38,795 nucleotides of DNA from positions 1 to 38,795 of the forward strand of contig JAIPJC010000017.1 in the NCBI GenBank assembly GCA_021734345.1, written 5' to 3'. This DNA is from Kiritimatiellales bacterium (GTDB taxonomy: Bacteria > Verrucomicrobiota > Kiritimatiellia > Kiritimatiellales > Pontiellaceae). Below the pieces are notes generated by a model. The model saw nothing but the letters and a program-made list of their open reading frames with translations. It ran no database searches and was not told where the DNA came from. The translations under genes and the position numbers were made by a program. Every line of letters starts with the position of its first letter. Position 1 is the first letter of the stretch. Of this stretch, positions 34,871 through 38,795 are shown in pieces.

Positions 34871-35083
34871 ATGAATGCGAAGAGGACAATGACGCTCAAT
34901 CTTACTGAGCGTGAAATGCTAGTTCTGGAGGAACTTGCAGGAAAAAAAGATTTAAGCAAGACGGGTGTGGTGAAGCTTGCACTACGGCTTCTACAGACCG
35001 TTGATGCTAGGGTCGAACCGGGGAAAAAGCTTATTGTTGAAGATGAAATCACCAAAGACAAAAGCGAGTTGGTAATTCTATGA
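34871..35083 (+). CDS. Ribbon-helix-helix (CopG-like) small regulator
   Basis: A 70-residue protein fitting the ribbon-helix-helix fold: an N-terminal strand RTMTLNLTEREMLVLEELA followed by two helices (EREMLVLEELAGKK and KTGVVKLALRLLQTVDA) with the turn KDLSKTG. The C-terminal tail KKLIVEDEITKDKSELVIL may contact a partner. RHH proteins bind DNA as dimers and often serve as antitoxins or autorepressors. The TAGCTAAATAA tandem repeat upstream is the probable site. Its TGA overlaps the ATG of the acetyltransferase gene by four bases, as in RHH-GNAT toxin-antitoxin pairs, though this RHH is not of the obvious DUF1778 type. Confidence 0.8.
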   Translation: MNAKRTMTLNLTEREMLVLEELAGKKDLSKTGVVKLALRLLQTVDARVEPGKKLIVEDEITKDKSELVIL

Positions 35084-35679
35084 CGGAGTCCCTTGTGTAT
35101 CTTCAGAAGGTTGAAAGTGGTGAATTCGTGCCTGCATCGTTATATGACGAAATCACGGATGAGCACTTGGCCATGTGGAGTGCCAGTTGGATTCCGGCAA
35201 TGAAAGTGCACTGTAATAATTGCCCCTTATTGGATTCTCCGGAGGACTCACATTGGGATTGGAAGAGGAAAGCCGAGGGATGGAGGGAGCTTCTTGGTTA
35301 CCGATCTTTTTCGTTGGTTTGCGACAATGAACTCCAAGGATTGATGTTGGTTAATGACATTACTTCAGCGCGGTTGCTTGAGCAGTTCGGGAAACCAATC
35401 GTGTATGTACAGTTTCTATCAACCGCACCATGGAATCGTCTGGAAATAGCATCTTCTCCAAAGTACAGAGGAGTTGGTCGCATTATGGTACTTGCTTCGA
35501 TTGAATGTAGCAGGGAGTCTGGATTCAAAGGTCGTATTGGACTCCATTCCCTTCCCAGAGCTGAGGTTTTTTATGAACAAAAGTGTGGTTTTACTCGTTT
35601 AGGAAACGATTCGCGGCACCAAAATTTGTGCTATTTTGAAATGACGGAAAAACAGGCTGATGATTTTTGCCATAAATAA
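35080..35679 (+). CDS. GNAT-family N-acetyltransferase
   Basis: A 199-residue protein. The acetyl-CoA loop is seen in SSPKYRGVGRIMVLASIECS (RGVGRI at 130-135), preceded by strand VYVQFLSTAPWNRLEIA and followed by GLHSLPRAEVFYEQKCGFTRLG, the usual GNAT C-terminal Tyr/Phe block. The N-terminal 70 residues (WIPAMKVHCNNCPLLDSPEDSHWDWKRKAEGW) are specific to this protein group and hold a CNNC pair. Substrate unknown; tRNA, protein or small molecules are possible. It is translationally coupled to the RHH gene and 12 bases before the next gene. In context it could be the effector of the system. Confidence 0.88.
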   Translation: MTESLVYLQKVESGEFVPASLYDEITDEHLAMWSASWIPAMKVHCNNCPLLDSPEDSHWDWKRKAEGWRELLGYRSFSLVCDNELQGLMLVNDITSARLLEQFGKPIVYVQFLSTAPWNRLEIASSPKYRGVGRIMVLASIECSRESGFKGRIGLHSLPRAEVFYEQKCGFTRLGNDSRHQNLCYFEMTEKQADDFCHK

Positions 35680-35691
35680 CGGAGAGCCATC

Positions 35692-35922
35692 ATGAAAATA
35701 GATTATCCCAAAGAATGGTTCGTTCATAGCGCCAAGATAGAAGGTGACGTTGAAGTAGGGGCGGGAGTGCCTCCCACTAGCCGAATCTTGGATATGAGTG
35801 ATGAGGAAGATTCCATGTTAAAAGGAGACTACTCGAGTTTCGTTCTTAATCCAGCAGTTTTGAAACAGTTGACAGGTATTGACATATATAAAACCAGAAA
35901 AGTGTTGGCTAAGTGTGCTTGA
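35692..35922 (+). CDS. Hypothetical 76-residue protein in the RHH-GNAT-ATPase operon
   Basis: Not recognised. The protein MKIDYPKEWFVHSAKIEGDVEVGAGVPP... is acidic in the middle (DMSDEEDSMLKGDY) and ends in a basic, Cys-containing tail (YKTRKVLAKCA). It has no membrane segment. A GGAGAG site precedes ATG 35692, and it lies 12 bases after the acetyltransferase and 22 bases before the ATPase gene, so it belongs to the operon. Its size and charge would fit an adaptor or inhibitor; this is inference. Confidence 0.7.
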   Translation: MKIDYPKEWFVHSAKIEGDVEVGAGVPPTSRILDMSDEEDSMLKGDYSSFVLNPAVLKQLTGIDIYKTRKVLAKCA

Positions 35923-35944
35923 ATTGTAGGGAAAGGACTTTGTT

Positions 35945-38458
35945 ATGATTTTTTCATTTTATTCCTACAAAGGTGGTGTGGGACGGACTGTTTCACTGGT
36001 TCATTCGGGAATACACATAGCATCAAAGATTCGAGAAAAAGGCTATCAAGTTCTCTTGTTGGACATGGATCTTGAAGCTCCCGGACTTGATGTCTACATT
36101 GATCAAAAGCGAAAAGGTGGGCCAAAGGGCTTTGCTCAGTTGCTCCTCGATTACAGAAAAGCGGGCCGCGAATGCGATTGGCTCAAAAAGAATATGAACT
36201 CGTATATATCACGTGTACGAGGAGCAAAAAATCTGTGGATTATGCCTTCTGGACTGAAATCAGATGTAGCTGAAGATGAGCAGGAAACCAGTCGCTATCT
36301 TGAAGCAATTGTTGCTTTACGTTCAGAAATTCCAAAGCAGGATTCTCCTGCCCGACCTAAAGATGGTTTTTTTGCAGATCTATATCATGTACTTAACGAT
36401 AAGTTTACTTATGTATTGATTGATTCACGAGCTGGATTCGCTGACCAGGCATACGCAAGTACTCTTATGTTGGCTGACGCATTGGTTATCTGTTTTCGAC
36501 TAAATCGAGCAAATATAGAGGGAATTCAAACCATACTTGGGAACTTCTTGTTGCGAGAAGGCAAATGCATTGGAGATCGTGAAATTCCCGTTATCCCTGT
36601 CGCAACTCCTGTGCCAGCTCGAGGTGGTACTGATATTGAAGAGTGGATGTCAGTAGCAAGTAGGGCATTGGTAGATCCTACAGATGAGAAAGCATCCTCA
36701 AAGGATGGATTGCGCACATTATTTTCTGCGGTACATAGAATCTATCATGATCCAAAGCTCGAAATTGGAGAAAAGCTCGTATTTGACTTTAAGGGCGGAC
36801 TAACAAACGGCTTTTCAGACGAAACACCTATAGTACGTTGCTTTCGGGAGCTTGCGGATAGAATAGGTGTTTTGAATGCAGATCGTGACGCAATTGCTTC
36901 CGAGAAACTAGAGCTGATGTATTATAATGATTTAAAAGATTATAATAATGCATTAAATTACTTGATAAAGCGTATTAGGCTCGAACCGCTTGAGTTCGAT
37001 CATTGGGATGATTTAGCAACTGGTTATGCGAAGAACATGCATGTGGAAGTTGCAACAGTTCTCAAAACGCTGACCGACGAATGGCGCGATGATATCGACA
37101 GTGAAAAACCAAGCAAGACACGGAACAAATATTTACGGTTGGCGATGGCATTGTTAACTCAAGCCCGCCTCATCGGTAAAGACGAGATAGATGCGGGTAT
37201 GTCAATTATACGTGAGTGCCTCCACTATTGCAGTGGACATAGTATATTAGAAGCTCAGTCCCGACGCATGTATGGGCAAGTAATTGATGAAATAGTCAAT
37301 AACAGGAAGAGTCATGATCTGCTTCAAAGTGATCTTTATGACGAGAGTATATCGCTAGAGCTAGCAATCGAACAATATAGTAGAGCAATTGAGTTAGTTA
37401 ACAAGACTAACGGAGATGTTGGCGATTTGTTGATATTCAGAGCAAGAGATAAGAATAAAATAGGCAATATTCTTGGATCTCTGGATGATTATGAGCAAGC
37501 ACTGTCTGAAGACATCAAGAAAAATTCGGATCATGTCACTTCCATTCTACAAGTAGCGCTTTATGAACAAGGGTTACTTTTGGAGTTCATAGGACAATAT
37601 GAATATGCTCTGAGCAACATGCTAGCAGCGCTGGATTCTGAAAAAACAGATATAGATGTCCTTAAAAAGACCTATATGCTAGCGAGCTGTCTTGGGCAGC
37701 ACGAAATTGCACGGGATATTGGGGAGCGGTGGGCACAAGCCGATCCACAAAATCCAGCTATGCATCGTCTAAAAGCAATGTCGCTGATGTTACATGGGGA
37801 GTATGACCTAGCTCTTCAAGAAAGCCATATTGGTAGTCTTTATTCCTCTCGTGACGAACTGGCCATTCTAGATGGCTTCATCTACCTGCTGTGGGGAAAT
37901 ATTGGCAAAGCAATCCCGTTTATCAACAAAGCAACAAAGGCAAATAAAACTACTTACAATCGGGCGGTGTTGACCATTGCAAAATCTATTAGTGGACAGA
38001 CAAATGCAGATTTCAAAGTTGATGTGGAAGACGAGGAGTGGCAGGTAAATGCAATTGCTGCTCTCAGTTTGTTGAAACTCGAAGATGTCAGGAATATTTT
38101 ACGATATGTGCTTATAGAAGATAAGTCAGTAATTAGCTGCGTAGCATACTATATATTGATGGCTATTGTAGATAAATCGAAGAGAGCACAAGCTAAACGC
38201 CATATCGATGAAATGCTCAAGCAGTGTCCTGATCTATTAGTCCGCATGCGCAATCACCCAGAACTTAGATTATTACAAATCGTAACGACGAACATTTTAT
38301 CTTCTAATGTTTTAGGTGCGGGTGTTTGTGATTGGCTATCAAATCTGTGGGAACGAATGACGGAAGCTCATCGCCCCGCCAAGATGCCCCTTCGAGCACG
38401 TGATATTCATGTGCCGTTACCGACATTCCGATATAAGAAGTGTCAGAGTATTAAATAA
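35945..38458 (+). CDS. KGGVGR-motif P-loop ATPase (ParA/MinD-like) with C-terminal TPR-like repeats
   Basis: An 837-residue protein. Residues 1-about 300 are a ParA/MinD-type ATPase: deviant Walker A SYKGGVGRT (7-15, signature Lys9 retained, the usual GK lysine replaced by Arg14), LLLDMDLEAPGLDVY (37-51) and Walker B YVLIDSRAGFAD (156-167). After about residue 315 the protein is all-helical with TPR-like units (DYNNALNYLIKRIRLEP; LAIEQYSRAIELV; DDYEQALSEDI; GQYEYALSNMLAAL; GEYDLALQESHI). Such ATPases are found in bacterial conflict systems as signal-sensing hubs. No effector domain is evident, so the GNAT protein may act as output. The gene is AT-rich relative to the core genome, supporting transfer. 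ATG 35945 follows an AAAGGA site. Confidence 0.87.
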   Translation: MIFSFYSYKGGVGRTVSLVHSGIHIASKIREKGYQVLLLDMDLEAPGLDVYIDQKRKGGPKGFAQLLLDYRKAGRECDWLKKNMNSYISRVRGAKNLWIMPSGLKSDVAEDEQETSRYLEAIVALRSEIPKQDSPARPKDGFFADLYHVLNDKFTYVLIDSRAGFADQAYASTLMLADALVICFRLNRANIEGIQTILGNFLLREGKCIGDREIPVIPVATPVPARGGTDIEEWMSVASRALVDPTDEKASSKDGLRTLFSAVHRIYHDPKLEIGEKLVFDFKGGLTNGFSDETPIVRCFRELADRIGVLNADRDAIASEKLELMYYNDLKDYNNALNYLIKRIRLEPLEFDHWDDLATGYAKNMHVEVATVLKTLTDEWRDDIDSEKPSKTRNKYLRLAMALLTQARLIGKDEIDAGMSIIRECLHYCSGHSILEAQSRRMYGQVIDEIVNNRKSHDLLQSDLYDESISLELAIEQYSRAIELVNKTNGDVGDLLIFRARDKNKIGNILGSLDDYEQALSEDIKKNSDHVTSILQVALYEQGLLLEFIGQYEYALSNMLAALDSEKTDIDVLKKTYMLASCLGQHEIARDIGERWAQADPQNPAMHRLKAMSLMLHGEYDLALQESHIGSLYSSRDELAILDGFIYLLWGNIGKAIPFINKATKANKTTYNRAVLTIAKSISGQTNADFKVDVEDEEWQVNAIAALSLLKLEDVRNILRYVLIEDKSVISCVAYYILMAIVDKSKRAQAKRHIDEMLKQCPDLLVRMRNHPELRLLQIVTTNILSSNVLGAGVCDWLSNLWERMTEAHRPAKMPLRARDIHVPLPTFRYKKCQSIK

Positions 38459-38660
38459 GGGGGATTAAGGCGCTCCTCGCATTCGAGCATAGCATCTACG
38501 GTTGGTCATTGCCCGACCCGAAGGACCGGAAACAAAAAGGCCGGCAAAAAAAGTGTCAGTCCTATAATTTAACCTAAAAACGGAAATGGGCGCGCGGAAC
38601 TAAGCGCCTTTTGCGCGTAAGCGTTTAAGATCAGACGGACTGGGAACCAGGAGGGTTGGT
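38459..38660. other. Spacer with a third, inverted GGACTGAC string
   Basis: No gene is seen. GTCAGTCC (near 38556-38563) is the inverse of the GGACTGAC copies at about 34658 and 34692, so the four-gene island is bracketed by oppositely oriented copies. A GGCCGGC followed by AAAAAAA lies at about 38541-38554. Confidence 0.4.
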
Positions 38661-38795
38661 TCATCCGCTGAGCAGGATTTCGGCTCCTTCGGGAAGCCCG
38701 TCGAGCCATTTCCCACCCAGCCATCGCCTCAGCAGACGGGTCAGGAGCAGGATCCAGCGCTGGGCGGGGGTCCATTTCTCCGCGATGGACATGAT
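38661..38795 (-). CDS. Possible partial gene at the right window edge
   Basis: An open frame ends at TGA 38661-38663 and runs to the window edge. From an ATG at 38792 it encodes 43 residues (MSIAEKWTPAQRWILLLTRL...), a basic amphipathic sequence with several Trp residues. The frame is open upstream of that ATG, so the gene may continue outside the window. The base composition returns to GC-rich, marking the end of the AT-rich island. No family is recognised; it may be spurious. Confidence 0.3.
   Translation of the reverse strand: MMSIAEKWTPAQRWILLLTRLLRRWLGGKWLDGLPEGAEILLSG

Noticed and set aside
38569..38775. 68-codon minus-strand frame near the right edge
   Set aside because: Low-complexity Pro/Ala/Arg translation; the overlapping frame ending at 38661 has more protein-like composition.

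Overview
The window is a GC-rich bacterial chromosome segment with a Gram-negative envelope: a signal-peptide beta-barrel protein ending in Phe, lipid A-type modification genes, and a SelW-like gene. Carboxyspermidine-type polyamine genes and many palindromic dispersed repeats, several read in frame inside proteins, resemble PVC-superphylum genomes, most likely Kiritimatiellota (Pontiella-like). This placement is an inference from gene content and was not tested by phylogeny.

Layout. 1-1633: 5'-part of an HrpB-type DEAH helicase gene (minus strand). 1682-3783: a divergent type II restriction-modification pair (PmeII/EcoO109I-like nuclease; m5C methyltransferase with an N-terminal helix-turn-helix), inserted before ychJ. 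3768-13461 (minus): ychJ, alaS, a beta-CASP metallo-hydrolase, an AddB-like PD-(D/E)XK nuclease, an aminotransferase and its Lrp/AsnC regulator. 13572-14369: outer-membrane beta-barrel protein with a clear terminator. 14633-18064 (plus): LAB_N, GT2, ArnT-like GT83 and PAP2 phosphatase genes, a probable lipid A/undecaprenyl-phosphate sugar modification operon. 18104-20008: speA. 20012-24939 (minus): dnaK, groES, groEL, rpoZ, smpB. 25289-29499 (plus): XRE-ImmA/IrrE regulator-protease, PIN-domain protein, a 6x zinc-ribbon + HEPN protein, and a 122-aa protein. 29774-31128 (minus): three tandem Hsp20 genes. 31407-34576 (plus): SelW-like protein, small membrane protein, carboxy(nor)spermidine dehydrogenase, ornithine decarboxylase-like enzyme. 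34577-38458 (plus): an AT-richer island with RHH regulator, GNAT acetyltransferase, 76-aa protein, and a large KGGVGR-motif P-loop ATPase with TPR-like repeats.

How the genes combine. Housekeeping blocks cover translation quality control (alaS, smpB), transcription (rpoZ), protein folding (dnaK, groESL, three Hsp20) and polyamines (speA, ODC-like, CASDH). Between them sit three accessory modules that look like conflict or defence systems: the restriction-modification pair, the XRE-ImmA/PIN/zinc-ribbon-HEPN locus, and the RHH-GNAT-KGGVGR island. The last two are the best candidates for undescribed systems.

Several families of palindromic repeats occur. One (49 bp) is translated inside alaS, another is translated twice in the same frame inside the AddB-like gene, a third lies in the linker of the ImmA/IrrE protein, and a MITE-like family appears in two intergenic regions. 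No tRNA, rRNA, CRISPR array or complete insertion sequence was seen.
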